Part shown: one piece after another, positions 11,278 through 23,499 of the stretch
Layout of the letters: the number at the start of each line of letters is the position of its first letter
Position numbering within the stretch: position 1 is the first letter of the stretch
Assembly: GCF_964340395.1 (NCBI RefSeq)
Contig: NC_135549.1
Location: 33,555,832-33,619,831 of the forward strand
DNA from: Glandiceps talaboti
Lineage: Eukaryota; Hemichordata; Enteropneusta; Spengelidae
Length of the DNA stretch: 64,000 nucleotides
Reading direction: 5' to 3'
Made by a program: the position numbers and the translations under genes
Notes under the pieces: model-generated
The model's input: only the letters and a program-made list of their open reading frames with translations
Databases searched by the model: none
What the model was told of the DNA's origin: nothing

Positions 11278-14200
11278 GTAATTTTATCATTTTACAGTTG
11301 TTTTGGGCTATGATAGTTGCTAGGTGACTGTATATCATTTTACAGTTGTTTTGGGCTATGTTAGTTGCTAGGTGACTGTATATCATTTTACAGTTGTTTT
11401 GGGCTATGTTAGTTGCTAGGTGACTGTATATCATTTTACAGTTGTTTTGGGCTATGTTAGTTGCTAGGTGACAGTATATCATTTTACAGTTGTTTAGGGC
11501 TATGTTAGTTGCTAGGTGACTGTATATCATTTTACAGTTGTTTTGGGCTATGTTAGTTGCTAGGTGACTGTATATCATTTTACAGTTGTTTTGGGCTATG
11601 TTAGTTGCTAGGTGACTGTATATCATTTTACGGTTGTTTTGGGCTATGTTAGTTGCTAGGGGACAGTATATCATTTTACAGTTGTTTTGGGCTATGTTAG
11701 TTGCTAGGTGACTGCTTATATCATTTTACAGTTGTTTTGGGCTATGTTAGTTGCTAGGTGACAGTATATCATTTTACATTTGTTTTGGGCTATTTTAGTT
11801 GCTAGGTGACTGTATATCATTTTACAGTTGTTTTGGGCTATGTTAGTTGCTAGGTGACAGTATATCATTTTACAGTTGTTTTGGGCTATGTTAGTTGCTA
11901 GGTGACTATATCATTTTACAGCTGTTTTGGGCTATGTTAGTTGCTAGGTGACAGTATATCATTTTATAGTTGTTTTGGGCTATGTTAGTTGCTAGGTGCC
12001 AGTATATCATTTTACAGTTGTTTTGGGCTATGTTAGTTGCTAGGTGACTGTATATCATTTTACAGTTGTTTTGGGCTATGTTAGTTGCTAGGTGACAGTA
12101 TATCATTTTACATTTGTTTTGGGCTATGTTAGTTGCTAGGTGACAGTATATCATTTTACAGTTGTTTTGGGCTATGTTAGTTGCTAGGTGACAGTATATA
12201 ATTTTACAGTTGTTTTGGGCTATGTTAGTTGCTAGGTGACTATATCATTTTACATTTGTTTTGGGCTATGTTAGTTGCTAGGTGACAGTATATCATTTTA
12301 CATTTGTTTTGGGCTATGTTAGTTGCTAGGTGACTGTATATCATTTTACAGTTGTTTTGGGCTATGTTAGTTGCTAGGTGACTGTATATCATTTTACAGT
12401 TGTTTTGGGCTATGTTAGTTGCAAGGTGACAGTATATCATTTTACATTTGTTTTGGGCTATGTTAGTTGCTAGGTGACTGTATATCATTTTACAGTTGTT
12501 TTGGGCTATGTTAGTTGCTAGGTGACTATATCATTTTACATTTGTTTTGGGCTATGTTAGTTGCTAGGTGACTGTATATCATTTTACAGTTGTTTTGGGC
12601 TATGTTAGTTGCTAGGTGACTGTATATCATTTTACATTTGTTTTGGACTATGTTAGTTGCTAGGTGACAGTATATCATTTTACAGTTGTTTTGGGCTATG
12701 TTAGTTGCTAGGTGACTGTATATCATTTTACAGTTGTTTTGGGCTATTTTAGTTGCTAGGTGACTGTATATCATTTTACAGTTGTTTTGGGCTTTGTTAG
12801 TTGCTAGGTGACTGTATATCATTTTACATTTGTTTTGGGCTATGTTAGTTGCTAGGTGACAGTATATCATTTTACAGTTGTTTTGGACAATGTTAGTTGC
12901 TAGGTGGCAATATATCATTTTACAGTTGTTTTGGGCTATTTTAGTTGCTAGGTGACTGTATATCATTTTACAGTTGTTTTGGGCTATGTTAGTTGCTAGG
13001 TGACTGTATATCATTTTACATTTGTTTTGGGCTATGTTAGTTGCTAGGTGACTGCTTATATCATTTTACAGTTGTTTTGGGCTATGTTAGTTGCTAGGTG
13101 ACTGTATATCATTTTACAGTTGTTTTGGGCTATGTTAGTTGCTAGGGGACAGTATATCATTTTACAGTTGTTTTGGGCTATGTTAGTTGCTAGGTGACTG
13201 CTTATATCATTTTACAGTTGTTTTGGGCTATGTTAGTTGCTAGGTGACAGTATATCATTTTATAGTTGTTTTGGGCTATGTTAGTTGCTAGGTGACTGTA
13301 AATATCATTTTACAGTTGTTTTGGGCTATGTTAGTTGCTAGGTGACTGCTTATATCATTTTACAGTTGTTTTGGGCTATGTTAGTTGCTAGGTGACAGTA
13401 TATCATTTTACAGTTGTTTTGGGCTATGTTAGTTGCTAGGTGACTGTATATCATTTTACAGTTGTTTTGGGCTATTTTAGTTGCTAGGTGACTGTATATC
13501 ATTTTACAGTTGTTTTGGGCTATGTTAGTTGCTAGGTGACAGTATATCATTTTACAGTTGTTTTGGGCTATGTTAGTTGCTAGGTGACTATATCATTTTA
13601 CAGCTGTTTTGGGCTATGTTAGTTGCTAGGTGACAGTATATCATTTTATAGTTGTTTTGGGCTATGTTAGTTGCTAGGTGCCAGTATATCATTTTACAGT
13701 TGTTTTGGGCTATGTTAGTTGCTAGGTGACTGTATATCATTTTACAGTTGTTTTGGGCTATGTTAGTTGCTAGGTGACAGTATATCATTTTACATTTGTT
13801 TTGGGCTATGTTAGTTGCTAGGTGACAGTATATCATTTTACAGTTGTTTTGGGCTATGTTAGTTGCTAGGTGACAGTATATAATTTTACAGTTGTTTTGG
13901 GCTATGTTAGTTGCTAGGTGACTATATCATTTTACATTTGTTTTGGGCTATGTTAGTTGCTAGGTGACAGTATATCATTTTACATTTGTTTTGGGCTATG
14001 TTAGTTGCTAGGTGACTGTATATCATTTTACATTTGTTTTGGGCTATGTTAGTTGCTAGGTGACTGTATATCATTTTACAGTTGTTTTGGGCTATGTTAG
14101 TTGCTAGGTGACTGTATATCATTTTACAGTTGTTTTGGGCTATGTTAGTTGCTAGGTGACAGTATATCATTTTACAGTTGTTTTGGGCTATGTTAGTTGC

Positions 14201-15494
14201 TAGGTGACTGTATATCATTTTACAGTTGTTTTGGGCTATGTTAGTTGCAAGGTGACAGTATATCATTTTACATTTGTTTTGGGCTATGTTAGTTGCTAGG
14301 TGACTGTATATCATTTTACAGTTGTTTTGGGCTATGTTAGTTGCTAGGTGACTATATCATTTTACATTTGTTTTGGGCTATGTTAGTTGCTAGGTGACTG
14401 TATATCATTTTACAGTTGTTTTGGGCTATGTTAGTTGCTAGGTGACTGTATATCATTTTACAGTTGTTTTGGACTATGTTAGTTGCTAGGTGACAGTATA
14501 TCATTTTACAGTTGTTTTGGGCTATGTTAGTTGCTAGGTGACTGTATATCATTTTACAGTTGTTTTGGGCTATTTTAGTTGCTAGGTGACTGTATATCAT
14601 TTTACAGTTGTTTTGGGCTTTGTTAGTTGCTAGGTGACTGTATATCATTTTACATTTGTTTTGGGCTATGTTAGTTGCTAGGTGACAGTATATCATTTTA
14701 CAGTTGTTTTGGACAATGTTAGTTGCTAGGTGGCAATATATCATTTTACAGTTGTTTTGGGCTATTTTAGTTGCTAGGTGACTGTATATCATTTTACAGT
14801 TGTTTTGGGCTATGTTAGTTGCTAGGTGACTGTATATCATTTTACATTTGTTTTGGGCTATGTTAGTTGCTAGGTGGCAGTATATCATTTTACAGTTGTT
14901 TTGGGCTATGTTAGTTGCTAGGTGACAGCATATCATTTTACAGTTGTTTTGGACAATGTTAGTTGCTAGGTGGCAATATATCATTTTACAGTTGTTTTGG
15001 GCTATTTTAGTTGCTAGGTGACTGTATATCATTTTACAGTTGTTTTGGGCTATGTTAGTTGCTAGGTGACAGTATATCATTTTACAGTTGTTTTGGGCTA
15101 TGTTAGTTGCTAGGTGACAGTATATCATTTTACAGTTGTTTTGGGCTATGTTAGTTGCTAGGTGACTGTATATCATTTTACAGTTGTTTTGGGCTATGTT
15201 AGTTGCTAGGTGACTGCATATCATTTTACAGTTGTTTTGGGCTATGTTAGTTGCTAGGTGACTGTATATCATTTTACAGTTGTTTTGGGCTATGTTAGTT
15301 GCTAGGTGGCAGTATATCATTTTACAGTTGTTTTGGGCTATGTTAGTTGCTAGGTGACAGTATATCATTTTACAGTTGTTTTGGGCTATGTTAGTTGCTA
15401 GGTGGCAGTATATCATTTTACAGTTGTTTTGGGCTATGTTAGTTGCTAGGTGGCAGTATATCATTTTACAGTTGTTTTGGACAATGTTAGTTGC
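11278..15494. repeat. 48-bp minisatellite in GRIPAP1 intron 4
   Basis: About 88 units of 48 bp with core ATATCATTTTACAGTTGTTT and TATGTTAGTTGCTAGGTGAC. The GTTGCTAGGTGAC part resembles the dispersed GTTGCTAGG repeat on both sides (7700-8100 and 15585-15625), suggesting the array grew from it. A rare unit (TACAGCTG, 11921) recurs at 13603, 1682 bp (35 units) later, with the same neighbours, so a large block was duplicated. As 48 is a multiple of three, the minus strand is open for long stretches (370 codons at 14352-15464), but this is a by-product. Confidence 0.97.
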
Positions 15495-15833
15495 ATATTA
15501 GTTACATTTCTTCACATCACACATCACTGCAACACATTTCTTCACATTACACATCACTACATCATATTTCTTCAAATACCCTAGCAACCATGACCACGCC
15601 CATAGCAACAGCCAAACGGTCATGTATTTCACAAAGATAACAACAGGGATTAATAGTATCATCACATTCCTTCAAATTACACATCACTCCATCACATTCC
15701 TTCATGTTACACATCACATCACTCCATCACATTACTCCATCACATTCCTTCATGTTACACATCACATCACTCCATCACATTCCTTCACATTACACATCAC
15801 ACCATCTATCTGCATACAGGAGTACATACTTAC
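15495..15833. repeat. Short imperfect repeat next to microexon 4
   Basis: Imperfect copies of TTCACATTACACATCAC and CTCCATCACATTCCTTCA between the 48-bp array and the microexon donor, with an inverted remnant of the GTTGCTATGGGCGTGGTC repeat at 15585-15625. Confidence 0.7.
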
Positions 15834-15860
15834 ATGTGCTTTCTTGCTTTTACTGATAGC
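15834..15860 (-). CDS. GRIPAP1: GRIPAP1 exon 4 (27-nt microexon)
   Basis: 27 nt encoding AISKSKKAH, phase 0 on both sides, with acceptor ATTTCCAG (ends 15861) and donor GTAAGTATG (starts 15833). Vertebrate GRASP-1 has ALSKSKKAQ at exactly this point, between KAQK and EVEVLLSEN, so this very short exon is supported by conservation and by phase. Automated annotation could easily miss it. Confidence 0.85.
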
Positions 15861-16009
15861 CTGGAAATGGATATAACATAGATAACTTAGTTTGTAATTC
15901 ATAAATTACAATGAAATAATACATCAAATATGTCACAACACTGTTTGTTTTCTTAAATTCTCTAGACAATATTTTGCAGTGAGCTTTCATACTGAGCATT
16001 ACAACATAG

Positions 16010-18184
16010 TCTATTTTCTACATACTTCAAGTATTACAACACACAGCCTAGTTTACATACTGAGTATTACAACATACAGCCTAGTTTACATACTGAGTAT
16101 TACGACATACAGCCTAGTTTACATACTGAGTATTACAACACACAGCCTAGTTTACTGACTGAGTATTACAACATACAGCCTAGTTTACATACTGAGTATT
16201 ACAACACACAGCCTAGTTTACTGACTGAGTATTACAACACACAGCCTAGTTTACATACTGAGTATTACAACATACAGCCTAGTTTACATACTGAGTATTA
16301 CAACATACAGCCTAGTTTACTGACTGAGTATTACAACACACAGCCTAGTTTACTGACTGAGTATTACAACACACAGCCTAGTTTACATACTGAGTATCAC
16401 AACATACAGCCTAGTTTACATACTGAGTATTACAACATACAGCCTAGTTTACATACTGAGTATTACAACATACAGCCTAGTTTACATACTGAGTATTACA
16501 ACACACAGCCTAGTTTACTGACTGAGTATTACAACACACAGCCTAGTTTACTGACTGAGTATTACAACACACAGCCTAGTTTACTGACTGAGTATTACAA
16601 CATACAGCCTAGTTTACATACTGAGTATTACAACATACAGCCTAGTTTACTGACTGAGTATTACAACACACAGCCTAGTTTACATACTGAGTATTACAAC
16701 ATACAGCCTAGTTTACTGACTGAGTATTACAACACACAGCCTAGTTTACTGACTGAGTATTACAACATACAGCCTAGTTTACTGACTGAGTATTACAACA
16801 TACAGCCTAGTTTACATACTGAGTATTACAACATACAGCCTAGTTTACTGACTGAGTATTACAACACACAGCCTAGTTTACATACTGAGTATTACAACAT
16901 ACAGCCTAGTTTACTGACTGAGTATTACAACATACAGCCTAGTTTACTGACTGAGTATTACAACACACAGCCTAGTTTACTGACTGAGTATTACAACATA
17001 CAGCCTAGTTTACTGACTGAGTATTACAACATACAGCCTAGTTTACTGACTGAGTATTACAACATACAGCCTAGTTTACATACTGAGTATTACAACACAC
17101 AGCCTAGTTTACTGACTGAGTATTACAACATACAGCCTAGTTTACATACTGAGTATTACAACACACAACCTAGTTTACATACTGAGTATTACAACATACA
17201 GCCTAGTTTACTGACTGAGTATTACAACATACAGCCTAGTTTACATACTGAGTATTACAACATACATCCTAGTTTACTGACTGAGTATTACAACATACAG
17301 CCTAGTTTACTGACTGAGTATTACAACATACAGCCTAGTTTACTGACTGAGTATTACAACATACAGCCTAGTTTACATACTGAGTATTACAACACACAGC
17401 CTAGTTTACTGACTGAGTATTACAACATACAGCCTAGTTTACTGACTGAGTATTACAACATACAGCCTAGTTTACATACTGAGTATTACAACATACAGCC
17501 TAGTTTACTGACTGAGTATTACAACATACAGCCTAGTTTACATACTGAGTATTACAACACACAACCTAGTTTACATACTGAGTATTACAACATACAGCCT
17601 AGTTTACTGACTGAGTATTACAACATACAGCCTAGTTTACTGACTGAGTATTACAACATACATCCTAGTTTACTGACTGAGTATTACAACACACAGCCTA
17701 GTTTACATACTGAGTATTACAACATACAGCCTAGTTTACTGACTGAGTATTACAACACACAGCCTAGTTTCATGTAAGTAATTGGCCCAAAACTGACCAA
17801 GTACGGGCAGAGTTACGAGCTCGCAAGTCTCAAGTACGAGTGACGTCTGAACGTATATATACGGGTAACGTAACGAGCTCGTAAGTCTGAAATACATACT
17901 GAGTATTACAACATACAGCCTAGTTTACTGACTGAGTATTACAACACACAGCCAAGTTACTGACTGAGTATTACAACACACAGCCTAGTTTACTGACTGA
18001 GTATTACAACATACAGCCTAGTTTACTGACTGAGTATTACAACATACAGCCTAGTTTACTGACTGAGTATTACAACATACAGCCTAGTTTACTGACTGAG
18101 TATTACAACATACAGCCTAGTTTACTGACTGAGTATTACAACATACAGCCTAGTTTACTGACTGAGTATTACAACATACAGCCT
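16010..18184. repeat. 33-bp minisatellite in GRIPAP1 intron 3
   Basis: About 60 units of 33 bp with core ACAGCCTAGTTTACTGACTG and GAGTATTACAACA. Two main variants alternate (TTACATACTGAG and TTACTGACTGAG; ACATACAG and ACACACAG). The array starts about 135 bp downstream of the exon 3 donor in the transcript direction and does not contain the exon junction. One insertion at about 17769-17893. Confidence 0.96.
17769..17893. other. Non-repeat insertion within the 33-bp array
   Basis: About 120 bp interrupts a unit after CCTAGTTT. It contains the near-duplicate strings GTTACGAGCTCGCAAGTCT and GTAACGAGCTCGTAAGTCT and is CpG-richer than the array. No clear target duplication or inverted ends, so the class is unknown. 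Confidence 0.6.
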
Positions 18185-18319
18185 ACATGTAAAACTTTTG
18201 CAATATTAAATTACCACTCAACATACATTGTACAGAGAACTTCCATTATTGTTGACAGCTTATTTTACAACTTTGGTCTTGAAAACAATGAGTCAACAGT
18301 GGTACCCATCAATACTTAC

Positions 18320-18381
18320 CTTGTTAGCTTTTTGTAATTCTTTCTCATAGGATGTTGCTGTACTTCTGAGAGTACTTAGTT
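18320..18381 (-). CDS. GRIPAP1: GRIPAP1 exon 3
   Basis: 62 bp between a T-rich acceptor (TTTTTTTAG, 18382) and donor GTAAGT (18319). After the split Glu codon it encodes 20 codons, LSTLRSTATSYEKELQKANK, heptad-like coiled coil equivalent to the ELTSLRQ...KAQK stretch of vertebrate GRASP-1. It exits in phase 0. Confidence 0.88.
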
Positions 18382-18860
18382 CTAAAAAAAATATATATAA
18401 TACATAATTATGTACTAGAGATTACTAATAATACAAGTCATTGAGAATGACATAGTCCCAGGGATCACTCTGGGCCGCGATCACACTCTATTTGCGCTGT
18501 CAAAACAAAAATATCGCGTCCAGAAAACTCAATTGGGACACAAAATCACACCGTCGATACTAATAGCGCGTCACTGTGATAGATACGCGACATCATATCT
18601 AAGCTTTTGTTTACTACTAATGTACAGGGCCTAACAGTGCATACTACGCATGTCTTTTGCTGCCCTCAGGCGGCTTCAGGCGGCAAGGTTTATCTGCATC
18701 ATGCCCCTTTCAAACAGTGTCTATGATTGGTTGCCGACATGAAGGCAGGCGCTCATCGACAAATCAACGGAGTTGATACAGTAAATGTTCATTACTGATT
18801 AGTCACACGTACATGTGTACGTAATGGCGCTTTCAAAGACGTCGGGTGCCAGTACGAGTG
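18382..18860. other. Unique intron 2 sequence
   Basis: Single-copy sequence with several CG-containing words near 18470-18600. No exon, RNA or repeat recognised. Confidence 0.5.
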
Positions 18861-19063
18861 CAATCTGATTAAAATCTGATATTAGATAGGCTGGTTTTCC
18901 TGCATTTACCTTTATTCCATCGTTATTGCATCTTTTTCGTGAGTTTTTTTTCCCCGGGGAAAAAAAATGGCATTCGCCCGGGGGAAAAAAACTCACGAAA
19001 AAGACGCAATAACGATGGAATAAAGGTAAATACAGGAAAACCAGCCTATCTAATATCAGATTG
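18861..19063. mobile_element. Hairpin MITE with 9-bp target duplication
   Basis: A 203-bp near-perfect inverted repeat, arms about 90 bp each, with ends CAATCTGAT...ATCAGATTG and a centre of TTTTTTTTCCCCGGGGAAAA type. The 9-bp direct repeat GTACGAGTG flanks it at 18852-18860 and 19064-19072, a target-site duplication. Long arms plus a 9-bp duplication fit a Mutator-like (MULE) foldback MITE. The left arm has a 10-bp internal repeat near its tip. It would fold into a very stable hairpin if transcribed. Confidence 0.85.
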
Positions 19064-19491
19064 GTACGAGTGGGACCAAGAAACACAAATGCTCTGTCTT
19101 GGACTATTGTACAAAAGTTACTCCTTCGCTGGGAACTAATCTGGATTCGACTACATTCGCTAGTGAGGACGAAGAATGGGTATGTCCTGGTGTAGGTCGA
19201 TAGACAAACCGGAAATTTCAAAATAATTGGCTGGCTATGTATGGGTCGTTTTTGCGTCACGATAAGGACAAGGGAGAAATGTTCTGCTCCCTTTGCAGAA
19301 ATCTACAGTTAAGGACAATGATGTACAATGCAAGACAAGTATAGGAGTTATAGACCGTTGACGTGGTATTTTCCTATGAAATAAATGTTTCATGAAGTTA
19401 ATATGTTGATGTGTATGTACTGTGTTTATTTGTACAGTAGCAAATTCTAGTATGAAAGTTGATATGAAATCCATAGGCTTATGATTACAAT

Positions 19492-19492
<1 letters not shown>

Positions 19493-19532
<40 letters not shown>
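19493..19532. repeat. (AT)n(GT)n microsatellite
   Basis: A short run of TATATA followed by GTGTGT. Confidence 0.9.
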
Positions 19533-19834
19533 TACAGTGTATACCAGTATAATATACACATGACGCACATACAGTTGCCATATTTTTACTTCCGTCCCAC
19601 ACAGTTTTCAAATTGTCTCACTCATTTTCTCCAAATGGGACATTGGCTCATGCAGCTCTGGAGCCAGGGTGATCCCTGTAGTCCCCGCTATGATTGGGTT
19701 TTAAGGAATTATCACTACTCTGATCACGCAACAACACTTGTGAACCTAAATCAAACAGACTTAGATATATTGTGTCTGCTTGTTGGACATGGAACATGCC
19801 TACAACAATAAAGGATGGGTCGGGTATGGGGGAT

Positions 19835-20640
19835 TGTATCACGACGAAAATGGATATGCACGTGTATGTCATAGAACACTGTCCTAATACCAACTTTGAA
19901 TGAGATCTGTTCAAGCATGTCTGAGTTATGGCTTTGGACATGGAAAATTCGCAAACAAAATGGCTGCTAGGCGGCCATATTGGATCGTATCATGACAACA
20001 AATGGATATGCACATGTATGTCATAGAACACTGTCCTAATACCAACTTTGAATGAGATCTGTTCAAGCATGTCTGAGTTATGGCTTTGGACATGGAAAAT
20101 TCGCAAACAAAATGGCTGCTAGGCGGCCATATTGGATCGTATCATGACAACAAATGGATATGCACATGTATGTCATAGAACACTGTCCTAATACCAACTT
20201 TGAATGAGATCTGTTCAAGCATGTCTGAGTTATGGCTTTGGACATAGAAAAATCGCAAACAAAATGGCTGCCAGGCGGCCATATTGGATCGTATCACAAC
20301 AACAATGAATATGCACATGTATGTAATAAAACACTGTCCTAATACCAACTTTGAATGAGATCTGTTCAAGCATGTCTGAGTTATGGCTTTGGACATGGAA
20401 AATTCACAAACAAAATGGCTGCCAGGCGGCCATATTGGAAGGAACTCACGATGAAAATGGATATGCACATGTATGTCATAGAACACTGTCCTAATACCAA
20501 CTTTGAATGAGATCTGTTCAAGCATGTTTGAGTTATGGCTTTAGACAGGGAAAATTTGCAAACAAAATGGCTGCCACATGGCCATATTGGATCGTATCAT
20601 GAAACAAATTGACATGCATATGTATGCCATTGTATGTTGC
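19835..20640. repeat. Tandem copies of a ~150-bp dispersed-repeat module
   Basis: Five to six head-to-tail units of about 150 bp containing GGATATGCACATGTATGTCA, CCTAATACCAACTTTGAATG and AAAATGGCTGC...GGCCATATTGG. The copies are slightly diverged (AGGCGGCC against ACATGGCC). ORFs through them have no recognisable domain. Confidence 0.85.
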
Positions 20641-20775
20641 CCCTGTACCAAGTTTGAAAAAAATCGGTCCTGGCATCTCCAAGAAACGGCTGCGGATGGA
20701 CGGACGCACGGAGGGACGGACAGATGGAACCCAATCCATAAGTCCCCGTCCCGGACTTCGTCCGGCGGGGACTAA
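20641..20775. repeat. 3' tail of the dispersed repeat, ending in a hairpin
   Basis: After the last 150-bp unit come GTACCAAGTTTGAAAAAAAT, GGACGGACG-type triplets and a terminal palindrome with arms AGTCCCCG/CGGGGACT and an inner CGGAC/GTCCG stem, ending GGGGACTAA. It looks like the end of a dispersed element with a structured terminus. The family was not identified; a Helitron-like 3' end is possible but unproven. Confidence 0.5.
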
Positions 20776-20829
20776 ATACTGTATACATATGTATGTATAC
20801 CATGGTGTTTGGAAGGTGGTAGATCCTTA

Positions 20830-21275
20830 CCTTACATGTATGTTGTATACAGAAGGTCAGAGTTGCAGAAATCATTTGATTTTCTATCATGGCATTGCAG
20901 AACAGGAGAGAGAAACATGGGACAATTGTGATGCTAAGGTCAGAGATATTATACATAGTAAATTTAATGTTGATGACAGAAATTGGTGTAGAGAGAGCTC
21001 ATTGTCTGACTAAATCAGCAGCTACACAAGGACCCAAACCTGTTATTGTTAAGTTCACAGCGTACATATCTAGATCTAAAGTCCTGAAAGCTGGAAAGGA
21101 TCTGTTAAAGAACGTCAATCAAAGAGGACTTCCAATCACTAACTCGCACAACTCATCGAAAACTCCATCTGTTTCTCCAGGTAGCTATTGATGATGGTAA
21201 ACGGGCATTCCTACGTTTTGACAAGCTCGTCATAGAAGGAGAACATTTTCACTTTGCTGAAGCCACAAATGACAT
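20830..21275 (+). pseudogene. LINE ORF1-like (Transposase_22 / L1 ORF1 RRM) fragment, frameshifted
   Basis: Three short frames carry successive pieces of an L1-type ORF1 protein. The first has CRNHLIFYHGI and ETWDNCDAKVRD (about 20850-20975), like the RRNNLRFYGIPE...ETWEECEEKVRD block. The second has IGVERAHCLTK and KPVIVKFTAYISRSKVLKAG (20970-21110), like ERAHRLG...RPIIVKF. The third has DDGKRAFLRFDKLVIEG (21190-21240). The frame changes mean it is dead. No RT part follows; the 54-bp array starts right after. Family assignment is from memory of the motifs. Confidence 0.65.
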
Positions 21276-22087
21276 TCATAGACTATAGGGATGTGGCCAG
21301 GCCTTGGAAGACAGAACCACAAATGACATTCATAGACTATAGGGATGTGGTCAGGACTTGGAAGACAGAACCACAAATGACATTCATAGACTATAGGGAT
21401 TTGGCCAGGACTTGGAAGACAGAACCACAAATGACATTCATAGACTATAGGGATGTGGTCAGGACTTGGAAGACAGAACCACAAATCACATTCATAGACT
21501 ATAGGGATGTGGTCAGGACTTGGAAGACAGAACCACAAATGACATTCATAGACTATAGGGATGTGGTCAGGACTTGGAAGACAGAACCACAAATGACATT
21601 CATAGACTATAGGGATGTGGCCAGGACTTGGAAGACAGAACCACAAATATAAATGACATTCATAGACTATAGGGATTTGGCCAGGACTTGGAAGACAGAA
21701 CCACAAATGACATTCATAGACTATAGGGATTTGGCCAGGACTTGGAAGACAGAACCACAAATCACATTCATAGACTATAGGGATGTGGTCAGGACTTGGA
21801 AGACAGAACCACAAATGACATTCATAGACTATAGGGATGTGGTCAGGCCTTGGAAGACAGAACCACAAATGACATTCATAGACTATAGGGATGTGGTCAG
21901 GCCTTGGAAGACAGAACCACAAATGACATTCATAGACTATAGGGATGTAGTCAGGACTTGGAAGACAGAACCACAAATGACATTCATAGACTATAGGGAT
22001 GTGGCCAGGACTTGGAAGACAGAACCACAAATGACATTCATAGACTATAGGGATGTGGTCAGGCCTTGGAAGACAGAACCACAAATG
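21262..22087. repeat. 54-bp minisatellite
   Basis: About 15 units of 54 bp with core ACATTCATAGACTATAGGGA and GGACTTGGAAGACAGAACCA. The unit is a multiple of three with no stop in one frame on each strand, so both strands show long repetitive ORFs (plus: units of MTFIDYRDVVRTWKTEPQ; minus: units of CHLWFCLP). A 3-nt insertion (ATAAATG) sits at 21648. The first unit overlaps the end of the LINE ORF1 fragment, its likely seed. Confidence 0.93.
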
Positions 22088-23199
22088 TGAAACTCTCAGT
22101 TGTGCCATGGAATACAAACAGGTTGAAAATCCATTGGTCAAATTATGACTTGATAAACTACCTTTATAGATTGTCAATTGTTAGAATTTGTGAGACTTTT
22201 GCAAATATTTATGATAGCATGATTGTCTCACGAAAACTTCTGAAAGACGATACGTAACCATTCCACACGACGTATCATCCAACTGTAGCTATCTATACAA
22301 TCACCGTCGTAAAATTTGAGTCGTAGATCCGTCATCTGAATTTAAGCATATTTAGTGTGAAACAAATTTCAAACTAAATTAAACCTCTTAGATTCATACT
22401 TTTTGATCTTATACATTTTTAAGTTACTTCAAATGAAATTTGTAGTAGAAATGTGAAAGAAATAATTCATTTTATGTCATGAAATTTGGGCTATGAATTA
22501 CTGAATACGTTCATAACTTACAAGTTACATCACAAATGTAAACAGATGTGGCCGCCATGTGTGAATACATCGTGCAATTTCTCTATTCAACTTGGGCATT
22601 AACAATTTGTTATATTATGTACCTGTACTTGCAGACCAAAATGAACTGAATATTCTTTCAGAATTTGTGAAACAAAAGTCTTTTATCAGCAATATAAATG
22701 TCAAAACCATACTTCAATTGCCTAACCACGTAACGTTACGTCAAGCAATGCTTGGCAATTAGCATGATTGGTAGACATGGCCCTTACATGTACATGTATA
22801 CTGGCTTTCAACACGGTGTAACCATATCTAACTTACGATGGTCCGTGATGCCTTGATATGCCATACAACGTTATGTTAAATCATGCTAATAGTTACAATG
22901 TATAAAACTATGGTTTCAGAAGAAACATGGCGGCTACCAGTCAAATTATTATACACGCATAGTAAAGTCAGGGAAATGGTCATTAAAAAATGATTAACTC
23001 TCGGTTGGTGAGAATTTTGATTCGTCACTGTAGTGACTAAGATTTTTTTTCACCATTTGACATTTTCTTTCGCATTTGTGACAGTGGCGAATGGGTAGCA
23101 TGAACACAATATTTTGGGGTGCAAAACAAATTCAATTTAAAGCAAAATCAATTTTGTCTGATGAGAACTAAAATGGGTCAACCCATCAATAGCATGGTG
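22088..23199. other. Intron 2 sequence without recognised features
   Basis: AT-rich single-copy sequence. No convincing exon, RNA or repeat boundary found. Confidence 0.5.
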
Positions 23200-23461
23200 T
23201 TGTCCTTACCTAATGCAGTATCTATACCATGGTGTTGTCCTTACCTAATGCAGTATCTATACCATGGTGTTGTCCTTACCTAATGCAGTATCTATACCAT
23301 GGTGTTGTCCTTACCTAATGCGGTATCTATACCATGGTGTTGTCCTTACCTAATGCAGTATCTATACCATGGTGTTGTCCTTACCTAATGCGGTATCTAT
23401 ACCATGGTGTTGTCCTTACCTAATGCAGTATCTATACCATGGTGTTGTCCTTACCTAATGC
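23200..23461 (-). repeat. 35-bp minisatellite, distal part (cut off by foldback element)
   Basis: About seven units of the same 35-bp repeat as 26341-30204. It ends at TAATGC, where the foldback element is inserted. Confidence 0.97.
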
Positions 23462-23499
23462 TATGGAAAGCCACAACTGACTTAAGTGTGCAATTACTA

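Noticed and set aside
11267-15464. Long minus-strand reading frames (up to 370 codons) of repeated MIYCHLATNIAQNN type
   Set aside because: They are by-products of a 48-bp unit divisible by three, with frame breaks wherever unit length changes, inside a GRIPAP1 intron.
20742-20775. Helitron 3' end (hairpin followed by CTAA)
   Set aside because: The hairpin is adjacent to the ending without the usual spacer, and no 5' TC end or Rep/helicase was found; kept only as a dispersed-repeat tail.
21230-22177. 315-codon minus-strand frame with CHLWFCLP repeats
   Set aside because: The 54-bp tandem array is open on both strands; no start context, no domain, and no sign of coding use.
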